In this document: in pieces, positions 1-7,020 of the stretch
Layout: every line of letters begins with the position of its first letter
Numbering within the stretch: the first letter of the stretch is position 1
Assembly: GCA_030526505.1 (NCBI GenBank)
Contig: JAUNCR010000006.1
Coordinates: forward strand, 1-47,011
DNA: 47,011 bases
From: Spirochaetales bacterium
Lineage (GTDB): Bacteria > Spirochaetota > Spirochaetia > Treponematales > Treponemataceae
Direction of reading: 5' to 3'
Translations under genes and position numbers: made by a program
Notes under the pieces: generated by a model
Told to the model about the DNA's origin: nothing
The model's input: the letters and a program-made list of their open reading frames with translations, nothing else
Databases searched by the model: none

Positions 1-404
1 ATGGCAAGAAGGCATCTTTCAACAATATTTTTCCACAACAACAAGGTTCTTATTGGAGCTGGCAAGAACCATTTTTTCAGATAATGAACCGCTAGAGTTT
101 CTATTAATACGCTTTCAATGCTTTCCGTTTCCGGAATCTGTTCAACATTTTTAAGCAATTCCGGATCATCAAGATATTTTTCTGTAAGTGCACCAAAGAG
201 ATTCAGGACATCTCTTTCCTTAATGAGGTTTCCATCATAGAAAATTAAAAAAGATCCTATATTTGTATTACAGTTTGTATCAAGAATTCCTTCCTGCACC
301 TCAATCAGAGTCTGGGCCAGTAATGCTTGCTTAGAAGAATATTCGTCTTTGTCGTACAAAAGCCTAAGTCGTCCAGGCAAAGAATGTTTTACACTAACCA
401 GCAT
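1..404 (-). CDS. HMA_2-type metal-binding protein, probably N-terminus of a P-type metal ATPase (partial)
   Basis: The reading frame starts at ATG 404 and stays open to the window edge, giving 134 codons with the 3' end missing. A strong GGAGG lies 6 nt before the ATG. The first 60 residues carry the pattern of an HMA_2 ferredoxin-like fold: a start like VKHSLPGRLRLLY, a helix ending in VQEGILDTNCNTNIGS, then FLIFYDG. In known proteins this fold precedes heavy-metal-translocating P-type ATPases or stands as a small membrane-associated protein. The later part (near KKWFLPAPIRTLLLW) could lead into a membrane segment. It follows the DUF6110-like gene by about 30 nt on the same strand, so the two are probably one metal-export operon. 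The ATPase body itself is not visible. Confidence 0.65.
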   Translation of the reverse strand, partial: MLVSVKHSLPGRLRLLYDKDEYSSKQALLAQTLIEVQEGILDTNCNTNIGSFLIFYDGNLIKERDVLNLFGALTEKYLDDPELLKNVEQIPETESIESVLIETLAVHYLKKWFLPAPIRTLLLWKNIVERCLLA

Positions 405-435
405 TACCAGCCTCCATTTTTGAGAAAAAAATTAA

Positions 436-645
436 TTATGCCTTTGAAGCGGCATACTTTTTCTCTGCTGCAATATCCTGAGCATCTTCCTTCAAAGATT
501 GAGCAAAAGCCGCAGCATCATCCTTAAGCTCCATCCCTTTTGCTACTACACCAGCACATGCTTTCTTAAAGGCTGGAGTTCTGATGATGGTATAGGCAGC
601 CACACCTGCTACTGCACCAACAAGAAAAGCCGTTGTCTTTGTCAT
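436..645 (-). CDS. Small DUF6110/YtxH-like membrane-anchored protein
   Basis: This 69-residue protein has an N-terminal hydrophobic, Ala/Gly-rich segment (residues 5-22, FLVGAVAGVAAYTII) followed by a charged Ala/Lys/Asp-rich amphipathic helix. That is the shape of DUF6110/DUF1490/YtxH-like small proteins often found directly before heavy-metal P-type ATPases. The start is well supported: AAGGAG sits 6 nt upstream of ATG 645. It is first in an operon with the HMA_2-domain gene downstream, behind two dyad operators at 670-707. Molecular function is unknown. A role as a metal-pump accessory is inferred from context only. Confidence 0.6.
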   Translation of the reverse strand: MTKTTAFLVGAVAGVAAYTIIRTPAFKKACAGVVAKGMELKDDAAAFAQSLKEDAQDIAAEKKYAASKA

Positions 646-669
646 GACCTACTCCTTAATATTAATTTT

Positions 670-707
670 GTTAGCCTTATCTAACATTAAAGTTAGTATA
701 CACTAAC
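670..707 (-). promoter_or_regulatory. Two tandem DtxR/TroR-like dyads in front of the metal operon
   Basis: Two 16-bp dyads of the form GTTAG-N6-CTAAC lie upstream of the 645 start: GTTAGCCTTATCTAAC at 670-685 and GTTAGTATACACTAAC at 692-707. Their centres are 22 bp apart, about two helical turns, so two dimers could bind the same face. The half-site resembles the DtxR/IdeR/MntR-type TTAGGnTAnnCTAA core. Control of the downstream metal-ATPase genes by a metal-responsive repressor is inference. Confidence 0.5.
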
Positions 708-782
708 ACAATCTTATATTCAAGGCATCAGTAAAATAAAAAAATGAAATTAAAATGTTAAACGAAGTGAAGGATAATATAT

Positions 783-803
783 GAGGGGCTGCCCCCCCCT
801 GTT
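783..803. repeat. C-rich dispersed 21-mer, copy 1
   Basis: A GAGGGG start, a C-run and a TGTT end make a 21-bp motif lying just past the araC-type gene's stop codon. A near-identical 21-mer sits inside the GH13 gene at 21740-21760. The GGGG and CCCC blocks can pair. No T-run follows, so it is not a classical terminator. Confidence 0.4.
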
Positions 804-818
804 CGCCGTGTGGTCGAA

Positions 819-1739
819 TTATTCGGCACCAAGTTTTTTCCTGTATTCGCCTGGCGTAACACCGAAATGCTTTTTGAATCTGCGGCAGAAATAGGCATCG
901 CTTTCAAAACCTGTTTCCAATGCAATAAAGTCGATTTTCTTTTCTGTGGTTTTAATTAAATCTGCGGCTTTTTTCAACCGGAACGAAATCAAATAATTTA
1001 CAGGAGTGTCATTCAAATATCGTGCAAAAATATTTAGGGCCGTACTTTTACTTACATTTACTGACTGCGCGATTTTTTCAAGTGATATGGAATCTCTGTA
1101 ATTCTGCTGAATGAATTGCATCATCAACTGCAATTGCGCCTGCCCACCCACCTTATTTTCCGGCTGATTCAAATCAGAAGATAAATCCGTGATTTTATAG
1201 ATCTGTTCCCACAATCCAAGAAGTGTTTGTTTCGTGGAAAGTTCCTTTAATTTACCACGGCGCTGTATGTGAATTAAATTTTTTATGGTCTGCAAGATTT
1301 TTTTATCTTCCTGATTCTCTGGGATGAACACCTGGATTTTTTTTGAAGACTGCAAGATTGGAAGAATATATTTTTTATAGATTAAACTTTCTTCGGAAGA
1401 AATAAAGGCCGGAGAAAAAAGAAAGTTTGGAGTTGTTGCATTTTGCTCCGAAGTAAATTTGTGAATCACTTTTGTATTTATAAAAATGGCGCTTCCTTCA
1501 TTTATGGTGATGTGATCCGTTCCTGCAAAACATTCAACCCTTCCTTCCTCTACAAGCATGAACTCCAGTTCTAAATGCCAATGCCAGTCTATGCAGCGGA
1601 AGTCGAACATGTCCATATTCTCATCATAAAACCGGAATGGATATTCAGGCGTTCCGTGAGAAATTGTTTCCCTTAAGGTTTCATCAATTTGAACTGAGGT
1701 GAATCCTGTGGCAGTGTTTTTTTTCTCCGATGCACCCAC
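819..1739 (-). CDS. AraC-family transcriptional regulator (cupin + double HTH)
   Basis: About 306 residues. The N-terminal half has a cupin-like sensor core, with a WHWHLELEFMLVEEGRVECFAG stretch split around two His in a W-H-W-H motif, typical of AraC-type sugar sensors. The last about 100 residues are the AraC HTH pair: a first helix set around ISLEKIAQSVNVSKSTALNIF and a second ending with the family signature FCRRFKKHFGVTPGEYRK. An in-frame ATG exists at 1751, but GGAGG (1745-1749) overlaps it. The same GGAGG is 5 nt before GTG 1739, so GTG is the more likely start. The gene is divergent from an MFS permease, with tandem direct repeats between them that look like its own sites. It probably controls uptake of a sugar or related solute. 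Confidence 0.85.
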   Translation of the reverse strand: MGASEKKNTATGFTSVQIDETLRETISHGTPEYPFRFYDENMDMFDFRCIDWHWHLELEFMLVEEGRVECFAGTDHITINEGSAIFINTKVIHKFTSEQNATTPNFLFSPAFISSEESLIYKKYILPILQSSKKIQVFIPENQEDKKILQTIKNLIHIQRRGKLKELSTKQTLLGLWEQIYKITDLSSDLNQPENKVGGQAQLQLMMQFIQQNYRDSISLEKIAQSVNVSKSTALNIFARYLNDTPVNYLISFRLKKAADLIKTTEKKIDFIALETGFESDAYFCRRFKKHFGVTPGEYRKKLGAE

Positions 1740-1767
1740 ATCTGCCTCCATTTTTTTTATAAACTTG

Positions 1768-1801
1768 CGATATAGTGCAACAAAACAACGATTTATTGCA
1801 A
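1768..1801 (+). promoter_or_regulatory. Tandem AraC-type binding site
   Basis: Two direct 13-bp repeats, CGATATAGTGCAA (1768-1780) and CGATTTATTGCAA (1789-1801), match at 11 of 13 positions and are exactly 21 bp apart. That is the classical geometry of an AraC-family operator. The second repeat overlaps the putative -35 (TTGCAA) of the MFS gene, as in direct activation by contact with RNA polymerase. Confidence 0.6.
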
Positions 1802-1823
1802 GTATAAGTGTATAACTTATTAT
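1796..1823 (+). promoter_or_regulatory. Putative promoter of the MFS gene
   Basis: TTGCAA (1796-1801) and TATTAT (1818-1823) are separated by 16 bp. Transcription would start near 1830, leaving almost no 5' leader before ATG 1835, and no Shine-Dalgarno is visible there. Confidence 0.4.
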
Positions 1824-1834
1824 ATATTACAATC

Positions 1835-3031
1835 ATGAACACAACAACAAAACCAAATTACAAGAAAACTTTACGGGCCTGCTATTTAGGCTTCATCACT
1901 CAGGCGATTGCCGCAAACTTTGCTCCATTGCTGTTCCTTAAGCTCCACAACGATTATAAGATTGCATTGGGACTCATAGCACTCATTCCAACCGCCTTCT
2001 TTTTTACCCAGCTGGTGGTAGACATTTTCTGCGCCAAGTTTGTTGACAGGATCGGTTACCGCGTGAGCATTGTGGCTTCCGAAGCCTTTTCTGCCATCGG
2101 CTTGATTGCCCTGGCTTTTCTCCCAGAGATTCTTCCATCTGCCTATGTTGGAATCATGATCAGTGTTGTTCTTTACGCAATTGGCAGCGGCCTGATTGAA
2201 GTGCTCTGCTCTCCTATTGTTGAAGCCTGCCCTTTTGAAAACAAGGAAGCAACCATGAGCCTTTTGCACAGTTTTTACTGCTGGGGATGGCTTGGAGTTA
2301 CATTAATTTCTACTATACTATTCACAACTTTTGGTATTGATAACTGGAAATACATTGCCTGCTTCTGGGCTATTGTTCCTCTTTATAACATCTACAATTT
2401 TGCCACTTGTCCAATCGAGAAAATTGTTGAAGACGGAAAAGGCATGACAATCCTGCAGCTTTTCAAATCACCGCTTTTCTGGGTGGCAGTTGTCCTGATG
2501 GTTTGTTCCGGAGCAAGCGAACTTTCCATGGCTCAGTGGGCATCGGCTTTTGTTGAATCTGGTCTCGGTTTCAGCAAAACAGTATGCGATCTTGCAGGGC
2601 CTTGTCTGTTTGCAGTTACCATGGGTATCTGCCGTGTATTCTTCGGAAAGTTCGGCGAAAAGGTTGAGCTTACAAAATTCATGATTGGTTCCGGTATTCT
2701 TTGCCTTATCTGCTACATAATGGCTTCTCTTTCACATAATCCGATTGTTGCATTGATTGGCTGTGTCATGTGCGGGTTCTCAGTTGGAATCATGTGGCCT
2801 GGAACTTTGAGCATCTCTTCAAAAAAGATTTCAACCGGCGGAACTGCAATGTTTGCACTTTTAGCCATGGCAGGAGACTTGGGAGGATCAATCGGTCCAA
2901 GTACAGTGGGAATGATTTCTCAGCGAGCCGGAGACAACCTTCAGTACGGGCTTTTCTTTGGTGGAATATTCCCTGTTGTGCTGGTTATTTTCTTAATCAT
3001 CTTAAAATTTATGAAAGGAAAAGAATCTTGA
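1835..3031 (+). CDS. MFS transporter (probable sugar/solute permease)
   Basis: About 398 residues with roughly 12 hydrophobic segments, the usual MFS length. The loop after TM2 reads DIFCAKFVDRIGYR, matching the MFS motif A pattern (D-x-x-x-x-x-x-x-D-R-x-G-x-R). An upstream GTG at 1808 is possible, but ATG 1835 gives the standard cytoplasmic start before TM1. Neither has a ribosome-binding site. The gene diverges from the AraC-type regulator, whose presumed sites overlap its promoter. It resembles FucP/NanT-like MFS carriers of fermentative bacteria, but the substrate cannot be told from sequence. A 32-bp hairpin follows the stop. Confidence 0.8.
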   Translation: MNTTTKPNYKKTLRACYLGFITQAIAANFAPLLFLKLHNDYKIALGLIALIPTAFFFTQLVVDIFCAKFVDRIGYRVSIVASEAFSAIGLIALAFLPEILPSAYVGIMISVVLYAIGSGLIEVLCSPIVEACPFENKEATMSLLHSFYCWGWLGVTLISTILFTTFGIDNWKYIACFWAIVPLYNIYNFATCPIEKIVEDGKGMTILQLFKSPLFWVAVVLMVCSGASELSMAQWASAFVESGLGFSKTVCDLAGPCLFAVTMGICRVFFGKFGEKVELTKFMIGSGILCLICYIMASLSHNPIVALIGCVMCGFSVGIMWPGTLSISSKKISTGGTAMFALLAMAGDLGGSIGPSTVGMISQRAGDNLQYGLFFGGIFPVVLVIFLIILKFMKGKES

Positions 3032-3071
3032 GTTTAATATTAATATAGAAGAGTAATCCTCAGATAAGAAT

Positions 3072-3103
3072 TGCCCCATACAAATAAAAAATTGTCTGGG
3101 GCA
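3072..3103 (+). terminator. Hairpin after MFS gene (terminator without T-run)
   Basis: TGCCCCA (3072-3078) pairs with TGGGGCA (3097-3103), extended by ACAA/TTGT after one mismatch. The + strand continues with an A-run, not a T-run. It could be a processing or stabilising stem, or a weak terminator. Confidence 0.4.
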
Positions 3104-3116
3104 TAAAAAAAAAACA

Positions 3117-3144
3117 TTACATAAAATTTAAATAAAAATTACAA
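3117..3144 (+). promoter_or_regulatory. Pho-box-like 11-bp repeats upstream of Na/Pi symporter 1
   Basis: TTACAT (3117), TTAAAT (3128) and TTACAA (3139) recur with an exact 11-bp period, like PhoB/PhoP direct repeats. The stretch is very AT-rich, so chance is not excluded. The same pattern occurs twice near the phoBR genes at 6251-6296. Confidence 0.4.
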
Positions 3145-3193
3145 AAAATTAATTTTAAAAAAATTGTTATTTTGTCATAAGTTATGTATGGTT

Positions 3194-4837
3194 ATGGATG
3201 TAATATCACAGACTGTAGGATTCGTAGGTTCCCTTTGTTTATTGCTGTTCGGAATGAATATGCTCAGCAACGGCATTCAGAAAGGTGCCGGCAACGGGCT
3301 TCAGAAACTTCTTGGCAAAATAACAGGAAACCGTTTTTATGCAGTTCTGACAGGAATCGGTGTTACTGCCATCATCCAGTCTTCAGGCGCAACAACCGTT
3401 ATGGTCGTTTCCTTTGTTAATGCAGAAATCCTTACTTTGGAACAGGCAATCGGTGTAATTTTTGGTGCCAACATCGGAACTACAGTTACCGCCTGGATTG
3501 TTTCGTTCTTTGGATTCAGTTTTTCAATTTCCGCAATGGCTATCCCTTTGTTCGGGTTTGGCTACATACTGAAGTTTTTCAAAAAATATCCCATCCATAA
3601 CTTTGCAGAATGTTTCATGGGCTTTGCCCTCCTTTTCATGGGACTGGGACTTTTAAAAGAAAGCCTTACCCTTGGTCCTGCAGCAGGCAGAGTTTTTACA
3701 GTGATCAACAACTGGGGAATCGGAGGCATAGTCCTTGGCGTATTGATCGGCGCATTGATTACGGCTCTAATCCATTCAAGTTCCGCCATGACAGCAATCG
3801 TATTGACGATGGCCGCAAACGGAACCTTAAGCTGGGAACTTAGTGCCACCATCGTTCTTGGAAGCAACATCGGTTCAACGGTAGATGCAGTCATGTCCAG
3901 TTTTGGCGCAACTGTTAATGCCCGTCGAACAGCTTTTGTCCATGTGGCTTTCAATGTAACGGGAACCCTCATTGCACTTTCCATTTTCAAACCTTTCCTT
4001 AATCTTATAGATTTGATCGTTCCTCTTGAGCCTGCAGGAAACATTACGACACACATTGCAATGCTTCATACAGTCTTTAACATTTGTGCAACTGTAATAT
4101 TCCTTCCATCTGTTAATCAGATTGCAGCCATTGCCCGAAAAGTAATTCCAGAAACACAATCGGGAAAGGACGAGCATTATCGCCTTCCTGCAATCCTTCC
4201 TCACTCAAGGATGAGTGCAGAATTATATTCATATCAGATACACGCGGAAATCAGTAAAATGAGTGCAAAGGTTATGGAAATGTTTGATTCAATCTGCAAC
4301 AGCTTTATGAATCCGCAGAATGCAGAAAACGAAAATCAGCATGTAAAATATCTTGAAAACTATATAGACGAAATGAATGCCGCGATTTCAGAATTCCTTC
4401 AGAAATGTGCACGCCTTCCAAACGCAAATCATAATGACCGCAAGCATTTTTCAAAACTGATTCACATCACAGACACTTTGGAAAACTTAAGCGATGAAAC
4501 CTGTTCCCTGATGCACACCGTACAAAAATATGTTTCCAATGAAAGTTACAAACAAAACTCTGACCGTTCGAAAGAAATAGAAGATTACCTTGAAAGGGTC
4601 CGCATTTTTTATGAGCAGGTTTGCGTATATTTCACAATTGGTTTTACGGAAGAAGAAAAACATTCCGGTGAAGAAATAGAACAGAAAATTGATGCAACAA
4701 AGAAAGAATTAAAGAGAGCCAGCAGCAAACGACTTGAAGCTGGCGCCGATGTAAAAGAAGAATTGCAGTACATAGACATGGTCCGAAAGATTGAACGAGC
4801 CGGTGACTGTGTCTATGCAATCATGCAGAGTGTGTAA
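3194..4837 (+). CDS. Na+/phosphate cotransporter family protein with PhoU-like C-terminal domain (copy 1)
   Basis: About 547 residues of the NptA/PNaS family. Two inverted membrane repeats each hold the substrate motif: QSSGATTVM in the first (Gly where QSSSATT is usual) and HSSSAMTAIV in the second. The paired GANIGTTVTAWI and GSNIGSTVDAVM motifs are also present. Residues about 350-547 are soluble and helical, resembling a PhoU-type domain (repeated ETCSLMHTVQKY and RKIERAGDCVYAI segments). The start is uncertain: ATG 3194 or 3188, since neither has a clear ribosome-binding site. It presumably imports phosphate with sodium. Pho-box-like repeats upstream and the nearby phoBR genes fit phosphate-starvation control. 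Confidence 0.85.
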   Translation: MDVISQTVGFVGSLCLLLFGMNMLSNGIQKGAGNGLQKLLGKITGNRFYAVLTGIGVTAIIQSSGATTVMVVSFVNAEILTLEQAIGVIFGANIGTTVTAWIVSFFGFSFSISAMAIPLFGFGYILKFFKKYPIHNFAECFMGFALLFMGLGLLKESLTLGPAAGRVFTVINNWGIGGIVLGVLIGALITALIHSSSAMTAIVLTMAANGTLSWELSATIVLGSNIGSTVDAVMSSFGATVNARRTAFVHVAFNVTGTLIALSIFKPFLNLIDLIVPLEPAGNITTHIAMLHTVFNICATVIFLPSVNQIAAIARKVIPETQSGKDEHYRLPAILPHSRMSAELYSYQIHAEISKMSAKVMEMFDSICNSFMNPQNAENENQHVKYLENYIDEMNAAISEFLQKCARLPNANHNDRKHFSKLIHITDTLENLSDETCSLMHTVQKYVSNESYKQNSDRSKEIEDYLERVRIFYEQVCVYFTIGFTEEEKHSGEEIEQKIDATKKELKRASSKRLEAGADVKEELQYIDMVRKIERAGDCVYAIMQSV

Positions 4838-4838
4838 T

Positions 4839-6182
4839 TTAATCAGTTTTTCTTAGTGCTTTTCTTAATTTCTTTTCTATCTTGTGTAGTTTGATTATTA
4901 TTTCTTCACATTCAACAGCCTGTTCGCTGGAAAGTTCGTCTTTAGCTATAAGGGCTGTAATAAAGTTCTTTAGATATTCAGAAGATTTATTCAGGCTTAG
5001 TGCATCATCAATAATCTCCTGATCAAAACTTTCATTTTTTTCTTCAGCATCATTTATTTTGTTTTTAACGATTTTTGACCATTCAAGACATTGTTCTGTT
5101 CTAGCTTTTGTCAATGCAAGTGCACTGTCAGGATTATTCAGCAATCTGTAGTTCAAAACATCTTTTAATTCTGCAGAATCAATTTTAAATTCAATCTGAG
5201 ATGTCTGCTTTGAATCCTGAATAATTGATTTTACAATCTTTACCATAAACGGTAAAAGTGGAAGCCAGATTACGGACATTGTGATATTAAATACTGTGTG
5301 GGCATTTGCAATTTGTCTTGAAATGACGGCAATTTCATTTCCCTTTGGGCTGATCCATTGAATGAACTTTGCATAATATGGAATGAAGAAGAAAAACAGC
5401 AAGGTTCCTGAAACATTAAAAAGGGTATGAGCAATAGCTGTTCGTTTAGAATCTCTGGACTGTCCTATACAAGCCAGAATTGCAGTGATTGTTGTTCCAA
5501 TGTTGTCTCCAAAAAGAATTGGAATGGAACCTTTTAATCCAAGAATGCTGCTTCCATCAATGCCAGCCTGACTTGCAAGATTTTGTAGAACAGCAATTGT
5601 TGCGCTGGAACTCTGAACAATAGCCGTCATAAAGGTTCCTGTCAGGACTCCTAAAACCGGAATATCAGCAACACTTTTAATCAGTTCTGCAAAATATTCA
5701 CTTTTAGCAAGAGGCTTCATAACAGAGCCCATGGTTTCAATTCCAAGAAATAAAAGTCCAAATGCAAAAATTGTCATACCGATATCTTTTACTTTTTGAT
5801 TTTTTACAATAAAAGAGATGGCAAATCCAACAAAAATAAAAAGATAAATGTAATTGGAAATTTTGAAGGCAACTATCTGAGCCGTAATTGTTGTTCCAAT
5901 ATTAGCACCAAAAATGATTGAAATTGCCTGAGGCAGTCCCATTAAACCTGCACTTACAAAACCAATTGCCATTACAGTAGTTGCACTTGAACTTTGTAAA
6001 ACTGCTGTTACCAGAGCTCCTGAAACAACTCCCAAAAACGGATTTTTGGTGAAAATTTCAAGAATCTTTTTCATTCGTGAACCTGCAACCTTCTGCAGTT
6101 TTTCACTCATCAGATTCATTCCATAAATAAAAATGGCCAGTCCACCAAGAAGACCAAATAATGTTTTAAACCAAAATGGCAT
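4839..6182 (-). CDS. Na+/phosphate cotransporter family protein (copy 2)
   Basis: 447 residues from ATG 6182, chosen because AGGAGG (6188-6193) sits 5 nt upstream. An earlier in-frame ATG exists without such support. NptA/PNaS repeats carry QSSSATTVM and QSSSATIAV, with GANIGTTITAQI and GDNIGTTITAIL partner motifs. The C-terminal about 100 residues are helical and charged, shorter than in copy 1. It converges on copy 1 with a 1-nt gap and diverges from phoB. The shared upstream region has 11-bp-periodic TTTAC(A/G) repeats on this strand and a 27-bp perfect dyad in the leader. A phosphate importer under PhoBR control is the likely role. Confidence 0.88.
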   Translation of the reverse strand: MPFWFKTLFGLLGGLAIFIYGMNLMSEKLQKVAGSRMKKILEIFTKNPFLGVVSGALVTAVLQSSSATTVMAIGFVSAGLMGLPQAISIIFGANIGTTITAQIVAFKISNYIYLFIFVGFAISFIVKNQKVKDIGMTIFAFGLLFLGIETMGSVMKPLAKSEYFAELIKSVADIPVLGVLTGTFMTAIVQSSSATIAVLQNLASQAGIDGSSILGLKGSIPILFGDNIGTTITAILACIGQSRDSKRTAIAHTLFNVSGTLLFFFFIPYYAKFIQWISPKGNEIAVISRQIANAHTVFNITMSVIWLPLLPFMVKIVKSIIQDSKQTSQIEFKIDSAELKDVLNYRLLNNPDSALALTKARTEQCLEWSKIVKNKINDAEEKNESFDQEIIDDALSLNKSSEYLKNFITALIAKDELSSEQAVECEEIIIKLHKIEKKLRKALRKTD

Positions 6183-6206
6183 AAAAACCTCCTGTTTTAA
6201 TGACAT

Positions 6207-6233
6207 TAACAACAAAATGTCATTTTGTTGTTA
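6207..6233 (-). promoter_or_regulatory. 27-bp perfect dyad in the leader of Na/Pi symporter 2
   Basis: Arms TAACAACAAAATG (6207-6219) and CATTTTGTTGTTA (6221-6233) are perfectly complementary around a single central T. The dyad ends 14 nt before the Shine-Dalgarno of the 6182 start. It could be a repressor operator or a cruciform. As an RNA hairpin its one-base loop would have to open to 3-5 nt. Confidence 0.5.
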
Positions 6234-6250
6234 TGGATTTATGAAGTTCT

Positions 6251-6267
6251 TGTAAAGTTTCCGTAAA
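6251..6267 (-). promoter_or_regulatory. Pho-box-like repeat driving Na/Pi symporter 2
   Basis: On the minus strand TTTACG (6267-6262) and TTTACA (6256-6251) are spaced by 11 bp, with a weaker third unit (TTCATA) one period further on. They sit about 60 nt upstream of the start codon at 6182. Confidence 0.5.
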
Positions 6268-6279
6268 ACAAAATTCAAT

Positions 6280-6320
6280 TTTACATAGACTTTACATTCC
6301 AAAGATTGTTATTTTATATA
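6280..6320 (+). promoter_or_regulatory. Pho-box-like repeat and promoter of phoB
   Basis: TTTACA at 6280 and again at 6291 (11-bp period) are followed 18 bp later by TATATA (6315-6320) as -10. The second repeat occupies the -35 position, the typical layout of a PhoB-activated, autoregulated promoter. The start codon at 6340 has no obvious ribosome-binding site. Confidence 0.5.
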
Positions 6321-6339
6321 AAGTGTAAATAATGTAATC

Positions 6340-7008
6340 ATGATTTATATCCTTGAGGATGACGACAACATTCGTAAATTGATTAAATATTCTCTTAAAA
6401 GTCAGGGATTTGAAACCCAGGATTTTCCACTGCCCTCTCAATTCTGGCAGGCGCTGGGAAAACAAAAACCGGATTTACTTCTTCTTGACATCATGCTTCC
6501 TGAAGAAGATGGCATTTCAATACTAAAAAAAATCCGTGTAAACAAAGATTTTTCTTCCATTCCTGTGATCATGCTTACCGCAAAAGATTCAGAATACGAT
6601 GTTGTTACAGGCCTTGATGCCGGCGCTGACGATTATGTTACAAAGCCTTTCGGAATGATGGCCCTTGTTTCAAGAATAAAAGCCGTTCTCCGCAGATACG
6701 AAAAAACTGATTCAAAAAAAGAAGTGCTTGAAGCAGGTGGAATAACAATAGATGAAAATCAGCATTCCGTCTTTGCAGGTGGAAAGCAGATTTTCCTTAC
6801 TGTAAAAGAATTCGATCTTCTGACTTTGCTTATGAAAAATCGCGGGAATGTTCTTACCCGTGACCATCTGCTTGAAAACATCTGGGAACTTTCTTCTGAA
6901 GTTGAAAGCCGAACTGTTGATGTTCATATCCGTACACTTAGACAGAAACTTGGTGGATGCGAAAACAACATCGAAACAATTCGTGGTGTCGGTTATAAGT
7001 TTATTTAA
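6340..7008 (+). CDS. phoB: PhoB/OmpR-family response regulator
   Basis: 222 residues. The receiver domain (1-120) has the acidic cluster EDDD (6-9), phosphoacceptor D50 in PDLLLLDIML, T80 and K102 (VTKPFG). The winged-helix DNA-binding domain (about 130-222) ends in the family signature VDVHIRTLRQKLG and IRGVGYKF. It is followed 12 nt later by its histidine kinase. Location between two Na/Pi symporters with Pho-box-like repeats makes the phosphate regulator PhoB the best guess. The family assignment is certain, the stimulus inferred. Confidence 0.88.
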   Translation: MIYILEDDDNIRKLIKYSLKSQGFETQDFPLPSQFWQALGKQKPDLLLLDIMLPEEDGISILKKIRVNKDFSSIPVIMLTAKDSEYDVVTGLDAGADDYVTKPFGMMALVSRIKAVLRRYEKTDSKKEVLEAGGITIDENQHSVFAGGKQIFLTVKEFDLLTLLMKNRGNVLTRDHLLENIWELSSEVESRTVDVHIRTLRQKLGGCENNIETIRGVGYKFI

Positions 7009-7020
7009 GGAGGAAACACC

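Noticed and set aside
3562-4204. Long minus-strand frames over the first Na/Pi symporter
   Set aside because: Antisense shadows of an unmistakable transporter gene.
6207-6233. Same regulator site as the Crp/Fnr dyad at 14868
   Set aside because: Both contain AACAAC/GTTGTT blocks, but the arms point the opposite way and the spacing differs, so I treat them as separate.
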